DNA of 64,000 bases from Smaragdicoccus niigatensis DSM 44881 = NBRC 103563. GTDB lineage: Bacteria; Actinomycetota; Actinomycetes; Mycobacteriales; Mycobacteriaceae. A model generated the notes under the pieces. The model saw only the letters and a program-made list of their open reading frames with translations. It was not told the origin of the DNA and searched no databases. Shown in pieces: positions 50,059 through 57,533 of this stretch; the first letter of the stretch is position 1, and each line of letters starts with the position of its first letter. The stretch covers positions 372,001-436,000 of the forward strand of contig NZ_AQXZ01000017.1 of NCBI RefSeq assembly GCF_000380645.1, read 5' to 3'. Position numbers and translations under genes: made by a program.

Positions 50059-51795
50059 GTGGTTGTGAGTCCGCGTAAGCGTGTTTTGCTCGTAATTCTT
50101 GCTGGGTTCACCGTATTCGTGGGCTGGTTCGTATGGAACCTGCTTGACGCGAAGTCGTCGCTCGAATCGGTTCGCAGCCACGTCCTGTCCGCGCGGGAAG
50201 CGATCTCGCATGGCGACTCGAAAACCGCGAAGTCGGATGCCGAGCAGGCGCGCTCGGCAGCGGCTGATGCACAGTCTTCACTCGGCTCTTTGCCGTGCCG
50301 AATAGTTGCTGGTATCCCGTTCGTGGGCTCACCGGTCGTCGCCGCCACCGGCATTTCGGACACGGTGTCAGCAGTGACGAACGACGTTTTGCCCCACCTC
50401 ATCGACGCCGGCGAGGCGATCGACCTCGATCACCTGCGCCTACCGGGGGGTGGCCTTGACGTAGAGCGGCTGTCACGTGCAAGAGAACCGCTCAATGCGG
50501 CAGTTCACGCGATGGACAACGTGCGGGCCCTGGCGGCGGAGATCCCTAGCGCGCGGTTCGCTCCGCCCGTCGAAGATGCTCGCGCGAAGCTTCGCGAACA
50601 GGTTGCCGAGCTTGACTCCCTCCTCTCGAACTCCGAGCGCGCTGCTCAGTTGGTGCCATCGATGCTCGGCGGAAGCGGCGAACGCGTCTACTTCGTGGCC
50701 TTCCAGACCAACGCTGAATTGCGCGGCACTGGCGGCTTTATCGGTGGTACGGCATTGTTGCGAGCCAATAATGGGCGGGTTTCCATCGACCGTCTCGGCA
50801 GTAATCGAGAATTGAAGGCGCTCGACTGGGGAATTGATCTGGGCCCCGATTTCAATGGCCTTTACGGCGATTTGGAATCGACCAAGATGTGGTACAACTC
50901 GAATGTCAGTCCGCATTTCCCGTACGCCGGTCAGATTTGGCAAGACATTGCGCGCAAAGAATGGGCAACGGATATCGACGGCGCCATCGCGGTGGACCCC
51001 GTCGCACTGAGCTACCTGCTGAAGGCGACCGGGCCCATCACGCTCGCGAGCGGCGAGGAAGTCACCAGCGACAACGTGGTCAAGCTCACGGAATCTGATG
51101 TATACGAGCGGTTTCCGACTGATCAGACGGCGCGGAAGGAGTTCCTGACGACGATCGCGGCGGCTGTGCTCGAGAAGTTGGCTGCGGGAAATGGAAGCTT
51201 GCCGGCAATCCTGGAAGGCGTCGGTAAGGGCGTCAGCGAAAACCGTGTGATGGTGTGGAGTTCACATCCTGAAGAGCAGAAGGTTCTCGAACAAACTCCA
51301 CTCGCTCACGCGGTGCCGGAGACCGCTTCACCCTATGCGAACGTGACCATCATCAATTCTGCGCCAAGCAAACTCGACTATTACTTGCGGCGTGAGCTGA
51401 GTTACACCGCCGAGAGTTGTACAGACAATCGTCGGAAAAGCAGCGTCGCCGTCAAGTTGACCAACACCGCGCCAGACAATCTGCCGGACTACGTCGATCA
51501 AATCGAGGGAGTCGAAGGTCCGCCCGGGACGAATGTGGAAACGATCTATCTGCACGCTACGACCGACTCTGAACTGAAGGCGGTGTCGATCAACGGTGTC
51601 TCGGTTCTCGACACGATCGGTCGAGGTGCCGAACGTGGGCACCCGGTCTATTTCTTGACGGTTGTTCTGTTTCCGAACGAGCCCATTGACGTGAGGTTCG
51701 AGCTGTCCGAGCCGTCGAGTAAGGGCGCACCGACGTTGGCCGTGCAACCCCTCGTGGACAACGGCACGAAGCGAGTGGACGTCCCCGCGTGCTGA
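50059..51795 (+). CDS. DUF4012 domain membrane-anchored protein (copy 1)
   Basis: 578 aa, GTG start (GTG at 50065 also possible). One N-terminal transmembrane helix (about residues 9-28), then a large extracellular DUF4012 region. Highly conserved segments with the paralogue at 52895: PCRIVAG, FQTNAELRGTGG, NSNVSPHFPYAGQIW, AIAVDPVALSYLL, and SKLDYYLRREL. The protein ends in a cysteine (DVPAC). Three cysteines (PCR, SCTD, terminal AC) recur in the paralogue. DUF4012 proteins are found in polysaccharide loci, but their activity is unknown. Followed by a DUF4333 lipoprotein. Confidence 0.9.
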   Translation: MVVSPRKRVLLVILAGFTVFVGWFVWNLLDAKSSLESVRSHVLSAREAISHGDSKTAKSDAEQARSAAADAQSSLGSLPCRIVAGIPFVGSPVVAATGISDTVSAVTNDVLPHLIDAGEAIDLDHLRLPGGGLDVERLSRAREPLNAAVHAMDNVRALAAEIPSARFAPPVEDARAKLREQVAELDSLLSNSERAAQLVPSMLGGSGERVYFVAFQTNAELRGTGGFIGGTALLRANNGRVSIDRLGSNRELKALDWGIDLGPDFNGLYGDLESTKMWYNSNVSPHFPYAGQIWQDIARKEWATDIDGAIAVDPVALSYLLKATGPITLASGEEVTSDNVVKLTESDVYERFPTDQTARKEFLTTIAAAVLEKLAAGNGSLPAILEGVGKGVSENRVMVWSSHPEEQKVLEQTPLAHAVPETASPYANVTIINSAPSKLDYYLRRELSYTAESCTDNRRKSSVAVKLTNTAPDNLPDYVDQIEGVEGPPGTNVETIYLHATTDSELKAVSINGVSVLDTIGRGAERGHPVYFLTVVLFPNEPIDVRFELSEPSSKGAPTLAVQPLVDNGTKRVDVPAC

Positions 51796-51848
51796 GCTTT
51801 GACCGAATATCCTGACGGGACGCATTTGCGTGTTGTGAAAGGGCGGCA

Positions 51849-52409
51849 ATGAGATTCAGGGGAGCGCTCGCCATCGGTCTGTCGGTGGTGGCCGTCGGCG
51901 CCTGTTCGTCGCCGACACCGGAAGTTTCGCGCGAATCCTTGGAGCACCAGCTCTTTGACAAGCTGACAGCTGCTCTCGGCTACAAGCCACAGTCGGTGAC
52001 CTGTCCCGGCGGACTCACAGCGGTGAAGGGCACGAAGCAGACCTGCACGATGAAGAACGACGGCGTCGACTACCACGTTGTCGTGACCGCGTCCGAGGTG
52101 AAGGGCGACAAGGTTTCCTTCGACGTCAGCATGAGCGGTGAGCCCGTCCAGGAGCCTGGAAAGCCGATCGACGGACCCATGATCGGAAAGGCGGAACTGG
52201 TCGATGCGGTCACCGAATTTGCGCAGTCTCAGGATGGCAAGGCGCCGGACCGTGTCGTCTGCCCGGAAGACCTGCCGGTCAAGCTCGACGCGAGTGTCAC
52301 CTGCTACCTGCACGAGGGCCGTGATGTCTTCGACGTTTCGGTGAGGGCGACGAAGGTCGAGGGTGTTGACGTGGAGTTCGAGATCGGGATTTCCGCCAAG
52401 CCGCGATAG
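51849..52409 (+). CDS. Lipoprotein with two DUF4333 domains (copy 1)
   Basis: 186 aa. Signal peptide with lipobox VGAC, lipidated C19. Two repeats of a DUF4333-type domain follow, each with a cysteine pair: VTCPGGL/TCTMKNDGVDYHV and VVCPEDL/TCYLHEGRDVFDV. Expected on the outer face of the membrane. AAAGGGCGG precedes the ATG. A 53-nt gap from the DUF4012 gene holds ACCGAATATCCTG, also present before the second lipoprotein gene, so an internal promoter is possible. Function unknown. Confidence 0.9.
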   Translation: MRFRGALAIGLSVVAVGACSSPTPEVSRESLEHQLFDKLTAALGYKPQSVTCPGGLTAVKGTKQTCTMKNDGVDYHVVVTASEVKGDKVSFDVSMSGEPVQEPGKPIDGPMIGKAELVDAVTEFAQSQDGKAPDRVVCPEDLPVKLDASVTCYLHEGRDVFDVSVRATKVEGVDVEFEIGISAKPR

Positions 52410-52418
52410 GTGCGAAGA

Positions 52419-52460
52419 CGACTGTGGCCGGACTCCTCAAGAGCCCGGCCACAGTTGTCG
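52419..52460. terminator. Bidirectional hairpin between the two DUF4012 modules
   Basis: Stem ACTGTGGCCGG (52421-52431) and CCGGCCACAGT (52445-52455) with further inner pairing (CTC/GAG). It begins 9 nt after the lipoprotein stop (+) and ends 4 nt before the stop of the second small secreted gene (-), so it can terminate both. Confidence 0.75.
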
Positions 52461-52464
52461 AAAC

Positions 52465-52797
52465 CTAGCTGACGTTCGCGAATCCGCTGAAGGTGATGCG
52501 GCCCAGGTTGAAGTTGAACGGCGGGTGGTTGAAGGGCGGGTTCACGTTCACGCTGCCGGAGCCCGTCGAGGTGAACGGCAGGGTGACGTGACAGAACGTT
52601 CGGGCCCGCAGATGCATGTGGAAGCGGTAGCGCGGGGGATAGCCCTTCTTAGGGCCCATGTGGAAGTCCATGGCAGGCAGGGTGTTGCAGATCCGGTTGA
52701 AATCGGCTGACGCAGGCGGTGCGGTCACGACGGCGCTACCCACCGCGATCGTGGCGGCGGCCAGGCCAATTCGAAGGGCGTTCGTCATTGTCTTCAT
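52465..52797 (-). CDS. Small secreted two-cysteine protein (copy 2)
   Basis: 110 aa from the ATG at 52797 with AGAGG upstream. Signal peptide with core IGLAAATIAVGSAVVTA and cleavage after PASA. Mature part starts DFNRICNTLPAMDFHMGPKK, continues YPPRYRFHMHLRARTFCHVTL, aligning with copy 1, and then has a C-terminal extension of about 35 residues rich in N, P and F (NVNPPFNHPPFNFNLG) that copy 1 lacks. Position relative to the DUF4012 gene is the same as in module 1. Function unknown. Confidence 0.8.
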   Translation of the reverse strand: MKTMTNALRIGLAAATIAVGSAVVTAPPASADFNRICNTLPAMDFHMGPKKGYPPRYRFHMHLRARTFCHVTLPFTSTGSGSVNVNPPFNHPPFNFNLGRITFSGFANVS

Positions 52798-52846
52798 CAA
52801 TGCACCTCTTGGAATCCCGGCTCTGCCGCGGTCTGCTTAGATAATC

Positions 52847-52855
52847 TATCAAACC
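52847..52855. promoter_or_regulatory. Promoter-like element conserved in both DUF4012 modules (copy 2)
   Basis: TATCAAACC, identical to 49960-49968 and at nearly the same distance from the small secreted gene start. The complement continues into an AT-rich GATTATCTAA stretch. Confidence 0.4.
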
Positions 52856-52894
52856 CGACTATTCTTGACTAGGGCATACCGATAAGTTTGTTTC

Positions 52895-54679
52895 ATGCTT
52901 GGTGTCGAGTTGGAAAAGCGACCTGCCCACGCTGTGGAGCGTGAATCAGGCAGTCCACGTAAACGCATATTGATCATGGTTTTGAGTGCCTTATGCGTTT
53001 TCGCTGCGTGGCTTGCCTGGAACCTTTACACTGCCAAATCCTCCCTGGAGGCAGTGCGTGCGCACGTGGTCGCGGCGCGCTCGGCGATCGTGAACGGTGA
53101 CGAATCCGCAGCCGAGGCGCAGGCTCGCGCAGCCGGCGAAGCGGCCACGAACGCACGCGACGCACTGCGGTCGACCCCTTGCCGAATAGTTGCCGCGGTT
53201 CCGTTCTTTGGCGATCCGCTCGATGCCCTCGAAGGCATTTCAGATACCGTCTCAAGCCTTACTGATGGCGTTATGCCACATCTTGTCGCTGCTGGTCGCG
53301 TGCTCAACCTCGATCAATTACGGCTGGTGGGAGGTGGTTTAAACGTTGATCAGCTTTCGCGCGCGCACCAGCCAATTGCAGAAGCGGTCGCGGCAATGGC
53401 GAATGTTCGCGTCGCCGCCGCCAAAATCCCCGATGCGCGTTTTGTATCTACTGTGAATGACGTCCGCGACCAACTTCGCAAACAAGTAGCAGAGCTGGAC
53501 GAAGTGCTGGTCAACGCAGGTATGGCCACCCAGCTGGCGCCGTCGATGCTGGGGGCACACGGAGATCGCGTGTACCTCGTGGCATTTCAGACGAATGCTG
53601 AATTGCGGGGGACCGGAGGTCTCCTCGGTGGTACCGCGCTGCTGAAGGCGACGGCCGGAAATATTTCGATCGACCGCCTCGCGCAGAATTACGATCTGGG
53701 AAGTGTTTCTCAAGGTATCGAATTAGGTCCGGAATTTGACCAGCTTTACGGCGAAATGGAGGCGACTTCCCTCTGGTCGAATTCCAATATCAGTCCGCAT
53801 TTCCCTTATGCGGCCAAAATCTGGCGAGACATGGCGCAAAAGAATTGGAAGACAAATGTTGACGGGGTGATCGCTGTCGACCCGGTCGCGCTGAGCTACG
53901 TGCTGGCCGCGATTGGTGAAGTCACGTTGCCCAACGGTGAGAAGGTGACCAGTCAGAACGTCGTCCATCTGACCGAGTCAGAGGTGTACGACCGCTTCCC
54001 GACGGATCAGCTGGCCCGCAAGAAGTTCCTCACGGTCATCGCCTCCTCCGTCTTCAACAAACTCGCCGCGGGCGGGGGCCGTCTGCCCACCCTCATCGAA
54101 GCGGCAGGCAAGGCTGCCAACGAACACCGCCTGATGATCTGGAGCGCACACGACGACGAGCAGAAGGTCCTCGAGCAGACGTCGCTCGGCCACCAGATAC
54201 CAGAGACTGGTGCCCCCTATGCCAACGTCACCGTGATCAACTCTGGTCCAAGCAAGCTCGACTATTACCTGCGCCGCGACCTGGCGTACACGGCCGGCGA
54301 CTGCAAAGACGGTCGGCGGGACAGCCAAGTCAGTGTCACACTCACCAATACCGCGCCGGGCAACCTTCCGGACTACGTCGACAAGATCATCGGATTCAAC
54401 GGTCCGAAGGGGACGAACGTCGTCACGGTCTACCTGTATGCGACCGACGGTGCCGAACTGACGTCGATTACCCGGGATGGAGACCCGGTGACCGAGGCGA
54501 TTGGTGAGGGCGTCGAGCGTGGCCACCCTGTGTTCTTCCTCGTCCTCGCGCTCTTTCCCGGAGAGCCGGTCGACCTCGTGTTCAATCTGTCGGAGCCGGC
54601 CGCAAAGGGAACACCGACTCTGGACGTTCAACCGCTCATCGAGAACGGTCCGGTCAAGGTGAGCGTGCCGGCCTGCTGA
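52895..54679 (+). CDS. DUF4012 domain membrane-anchored protein (copy 2)
   Basis: 594 aa, 16 residues longer at the N-terminus than copy 1. Transmembrane helix at about 25-45, preceded by a basic SPRKR. Same extracellular region as copy 1, with PCRIVAAVPF, FQTNAELRGTGG, NSNISPHFPYAAKIW, IAVDPVALSYVLAAIG, SKLDYYLRRDL and DCKDGRR, and a C-terminal cysteine (SVPAC). The two copies look like an old tandem duplication kept under selection. Precedes lipoprotein copy 2 by 86 nt. Confidence 0.9.
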   Translation: MLGVELEKRPAHAVERESGSPRKRILIMVLSALCVFAAWLAWNLYTAKSSLEAVRAHVVAARSAIVNGDESAAEAQARAAGEAATNARDALRSTPCRIVAAVPFFGDPLDALEGISDTVSSLTDGVMPHLVAAGRVLNLDQLRLVGGGLNVDQLSRAHQPIAEAVAAMANVRVAAAKIPDARFVSTVNDVRDQLRKQVAELDEVLVNAGMATQLAPSMLGAHGDRVYLVAFQTNAELRGTGGLLGGTALLKATAGNISIDRLAQNYDLGSVSQGIELGPEFDQLYGEMEATSLWSNSNISPHFPYAAKIWRDMAQKNWKTNVDGVIAVDPVALSYVLAAIGEVTLPNGEKVTSQNVVHLTESEVYDRFPTDQLARKKFLTVIASSVFNKLAAGGGRLPTLIEAAGKAANEHRLMIWSAHDDEQKVLEQTSLGHQIPETGAPYANVTVINSGPSKLDYYLRRDLAYTAGDCKDGRRDSQVSVTLTNTAPGNLPDYVDKIIGFNGPKGTNVVTVYLYATDGAELTSITRDGDPVTEAIGEGVERGHPVFFLVLALFPGEPVDLVFNLSEPAAKGTPTLDVQPLIENGPVKVSVPAC

Positions 54680-54765
54680 TCTCCGGTTCACGTTGATCGC
54701 TGCGCACCGATATCCTTGCAGGGCTCAGTTGCGGGCGAATCGCTCGCGCAGTCGAGAGGAAGCGC

Positions 54766-55320
54766 ATGAAGCTCGGTCGGTTGTTGGTCGCCGCGATCGC
54801 AATGGCCGGTATTGCGGGTTGTACGGCGCAGATCCCGATCGTCGACAAGGACACCCTCGAGAACCAGGTGTTCGAGCGTCTGGCGAAGGAGTGGGGGCAC
54901 AACCCGCAGAAGGTGAAGTGCCCGTCCGCGCTGCGCGGCGAGGTCAAACAGAAGCAGACGTGCGTGGTCACCGACGATGGTGTCGACCACTTGGTGACCG
55001 TGACGGTCGTCAAGGTCGACGGCAAGAACGTCGACTTCAAACTCGACACCGGTGCGCCGCTCAACGCGCCGACGACGCAGCCTGAGGTCTACGTCGGTCG
55101 TGAGGACGTCGCCAAGCAGGTGGCCGAGCAGATCCTGGCCAAGACCGGACGTCCTGCTGACATGGTGAACTGCCCGAACGATCTTCCGGCGGTCGTCGGC
55201 GCCACGACAACGTGCTACATCCATGACGGCTCGGATGTCTACGACGCGGTTGTCACGGTCCGGGAAGTCAGCGGCGACGATGTGAAGTTCGACGTTCAGG
55301 TGGCCGGCGAGCCCCGATAA
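54766..55320 (+). CDS. Lipoprotein with two DUF4333 domains (copy 2)
   Basis: 184 aa. Lipobox IAGC, C19. Two DUF4333-type repeats with cysteine pairs VKCPSAL/TCVVTDDGVDHLV and VNCPNDL/TCYIHDGSDVYDA. GAGAGGAAG precedes the ATG. Paralogue of the lipoprotein at 51849 with the same domain layout. Gap before it holds ACCGATATCCTTG similar to the element before copy 1. A tRNA-Met gene follows 14 nt later. Confidence 0.9.
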   Translation: MKLGRLLVAAIAMAGIAGCTAQIPIVDKDTLENQVFERLAKEWGHNPQKVKCPSALRGEVKQKQTCVVTDDGVDHLVTVTVVKVDGKNVDFKLDTGAPLNAPTTQPEVYVGREDVAKQVAEQILAKTGRPADMVNCPNDLPAVVGATTTCYIHDGSDVYDAVVTVREVSGDDVKFDVQVAGEPR

Positions 55321-55334
55321 GATCGTCAGGCCAA

Positions 55335-55408
55335 GGGGCGGTAGCTCAGTCGGTTAGAGCCGCGGACTCATAATCCGCTGGTCGTGGGTTCGAGCCCCAC
55401 CCGCCCCA
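55335..55408 (+). tRNA. tRNA with CAT anticodon (tRNA-Met or tRNA-Ile2)
   Basis: 74 nt. Acceptor GGGGCGG pairs with CCGCCCC, D-arm TAGCTCAGTCGGTTAGAG, anticodon stem GCGGA/TCCGC with loop CTCATAA (anticodon CAT), T-arm GTGGGTTCGAGCCCCAC, discriminator A. CCA is not encoded. Elongator methionine is the usual reading; a lysidine-modified isoleucine tRNA cannot be excluded from the sequence. Confidence 0.95.
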
Positions 55409-55426
55409 CAAATGTCGTGTCGGGCC

Positions 55427-56263
55427 TCAGGAGAGGCTCCCGAGGCTGTTCAGCAGATCCGAAATCTCGGTGCCGGTATCCGATGGGGGAGTCGCCGCGC
55501 CCTGCGGAGCGGGAGCCGCGGTAGGCGCCGGCGCGGCCGGCGGCGGTGTCGTGCCACCTGTTGGCGCTGGGCTGGGCTCCACCGCGGGGGCCGGCGGGAC
55601 TGGAGTCGAGGTCGTTGGCGTGGGTGCTTGGGGCTTCAAGTACTTGCTGTCGAGGCAGCCAGTCACCCCAAGGTTCCAGCCCTTCAGGTATGAGCCGAGC
55701 CGCTGTTCCGCGGTCCCGTGGTCCTCGGGCCGCGTCGCTGGTCGCGATTCGCCAAGGAAGTCATTGAAGATCTTTTCGGCGGCGGCCCCATCGCTACCTT
55801 CAAGGGCTTTATTGCCCGCCTTGGCGCTCACGCCGAGCACCGCGCCGGAGAGACAGTCAGCGACGAGTTCCACGAAGCCCGACTTCAAATTCTGTTGAAT
55901 CGCATGGCCCCACTCGTGTGCCACCACCTCGTAGATGAACAGATCACCGAGTTGGTCCGCGCGCCCCAAATAGTTTGTGCCGTAGATGATCGTGTGGTCG
56001 TCGTGGCAGTAAATCGAGTCGTTGGTGTCGACGCGTCCGCACGCGGTACTGCCGGACGTCTGGTCGGGTCCGATGACTTTGGGAGGCGTATAGGTGCCTG
56101 CGAAGAAGTCGGAGTAGTGCGCAGCCCAGTACTTGCTGACCAAATCCACTGCGGACGAGTACACCGTCTGCATGTCCGGAGTCATCGCCGCGGCGTGGCC
56201 GACTCCGGACGAGGCGATCGCGATAGCGACCGCCGCACCCGCGGAAACTCCTAGTTTCCTCAT
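55427..56263 (-). CDS. Secreted neutral zinc metallopeptidase (YpfJ-like)
   Basis: 278 aa. Signal peptide at residues 1-25 (AAVAIAIASSGVGHAAA). Peptidase domain with the zinc motif HEWGH (H116, E117, H120) and ELVADC as third-ligand region, plus GRVDTNDSIYCHDDHTIIY typical of putative neutral zinc metallopeptidases (PF04228 type). From about residue 215 the tail is rich in proline, alanine and threonine (PTPTTSTPVPPAPAVEP), a likely wall-spanning linker, ending in DLLNSLGSL. Substrate unknown. Confidence 0.88.
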   Translation of the reverse strand: MRKLGVSAGAAVAIAIASSGVGHAAAMTPDMQTVYSSAVDLVSKYWAAHYSDFFAGTYTPPKVIGPDQTSGSTACGRVDTNDSIYCHDDHTIIYGTNYLGRADQLGDLFIYEVVAHEWGHAIQQNLKSGFVELVADCLSGAVLGVSAKAGNKALEGSDGAAAEKIFNDFLGESRPATRPEDHGTAEQRLGSYLKGWNLGVTGCLDSKYLKPQAPTPTTSTPVPPAPAVEPSPAPTGGTTPPPAAPAPTAAPAPQGAATPPSDTGTEISDLLNSLGSLS

Positions 56264-56530
56264 GACTCCCCCTGGGACACGCAGGCCGATTGATAGCTCA
56301 TCGTGTTCAACCGGATGAAAGAGGGCGCCCGGATTGCCCTGATCGAAATCGAATGCCGCCGCGGCTTGACTGATCGTTATCGTGTCGCGACTTGAGTTGG
56401 GTCTTGGTGCCGAGGAGATAACGCAGCCGTTCGGCGCGCCCTACCAAGATCACGTTTGCGGTTGATCACCGAACAAAGGCGATATTTCAGGTTGCCGGAT
56501 GCCGACGAGATTGCGTGCTTGAATCTCTGC
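56264..56530. other. 267-bp divergent intergenic region
   Basis: Separates the zinc peptidase (-) from the DUF3558 lipoprotein (+) and should contain both promoters. Short frames here lack ribosome sites and family features. No strong repeat is seen. Confidence 0.4.
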
Positions 56531-57103
56531 ATGTCCTTGCCGGGAAGAGCCTTGGCGGCCCTATTGGTTGCGACTGCGATCTCCGCATGCACGCACCCGT
56601 CGCCGACTTACGAACCAGGGGCGAACGATCCGGCCGATGAGTCGTTTGTCCCGTCGACGGCGTCACAGATCAAGCCCAGGATTCATCTGCCGGACCCCTG
56701 CAACATCTCGCATAACGTCTTGCAGAAAGCGGGGCTGAAGAATTTCTGGAAGCGCCCCGTGCCGCGAGACAGCATCGCGGGCCCAGGGAAGACGGTCAAG
56801 GCGACCCAGTGTCGCTACTACGTCATCGACAATCCGGATCTGCGCGTGGCGATCGACTTCCGTGCGCAGGACACACAGTCCTTGGTGGACGGTTTCAACG
56901 GCTTCCTGTTCCAGCCAACCGAAATTGCCGGCCGAAAGGCATTCCTTCGTCCTGCGCTCGGCAATCAGGTGTGCGGTGTCATCACCGACTTCAAGTTCGG
57001 ACTGATGCTCGTTCTCGTTTACAACGACCAGCAGGCGCACTGCGATCAAGCGAAGGCCATCGCGACCGCAGTGGAGCCCTGGTTCAAGCAGTGGGAGCGT
57101 TAG
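56531..57103 (+). CDS. DUF3558-type lipoprotein
   Basis: 190 aa from the ATG at 56531; upstream in-frame ATG at 56456 would put 25 residues before the signal peptide. Signal peptide ALAALLVATAISAC with lipobox ISAC (lipidated C near residue 20). The mature part has DPCNISHNVLQKAGL, QCRYYV and CGVITDF cysteine positions typical of DUF3558 lipoproteins of mycolate actinomycetes. Function unknown, cell-envelope location. Convergent with the LuxR-type gene, 4-nt overlap of ends. Confidence 0.82.
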   Translation: MSLPGRALAALLVATAISACTHPSPTYEPGANDPADESFVPSTASQIKPRIHLPDPCNISHNVLQKAGLKNFWKRPVPRDSIAGPGKTVKATQCRYYVIDNPDLRVAIDFRAQDTQSLVDGFNGFLFQPTEIAGRKAFLRPALGNQVCGVITDFKFGLMLVLVYNDQQAHCDQAKAIATAVEPWFKQWER

Positions 57104-57366
57104 ACCTCGTCGAGGCGGATGATTCCGTCTTGCAGCGCGCGTGCGAGAAGCGACGCCTTTGTGTTGGCGGAGCGGCCGGCGCGTTCGTACTTTGAGCGAA
57201 TTCGTCCGAGGTGCGTATTGACGGTGCCGACCGAAACGAAGAGGCTGTCGGCGACTTCCTGTTTGGTGTCGCACATGAGCCACGCACGCAGCACTTGCTC
57301 TTCCCGTGCGGAGAGCTCGGGGCTGCGGAATTGGCGGGTGCTGGTTCGCACAGGAGAGAGTGTCAT
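57100..57366 (-). CDS. Stand-alone LuxR-type (GerE) HTH protein
   Basis: 88 aa from the ATG at 57366, which has a GGAGG site; the frame extends upstream to 57495 without a better start. Nearly the whole protein is a GerE-type HTH (LSAREEQVLRAWLMCDTKQEVADSLFVSVGTVNTHLGRIRSKYERAGR), with no receiver or sensor domain. Divergent from a gene whose product joins a similar HTH to an SRPBCC domain. The region between them carries repeated TAGGGA elements. Confidence 0.85.
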   Translation of the reverse strand: MTLSPVRTSTRQFRSPELSAREEQVLRAWLMCDTKQEVADSLFVSVGTVNTHLGRIRSKYERAGRSANTKASLLARALQDGIIRLDEV

Positions 57367-57410
57367 GCGCTCGTCCTCCACGTCGTTGATGCGCCCACTA
57401 ACGAGCCGAA

Positions 57411-57522
57411 CTAGGGAAATAGTAGGGATGTCCAGGCCTCCCAAATCACCACGTGGCCCCGCTAGGGGACAATTCAATGAAAAGATAGGGATCATTCCCT
57501 ATATCGATCGATGTCCCCTATC
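57411..57522. repeat. Cluster of TAGGGA-type repeats in the divergent LuxR promoter region
   Basis: CTAGGGA (57411), TAGGGAT (57423), CTAGGGGA (57462), ATAGGG-atcatt-CCCTAT (57485-57502, perfect inverted repeat) and CCCCTAT (57515) lie within about 110 bp between the two LuxR-type genes. Their number and mixed orientation suggest binding sites for one or both HTH proteins. Confidence 0.55.
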
Positions 57523-57533
57523 GGAGTTACACC

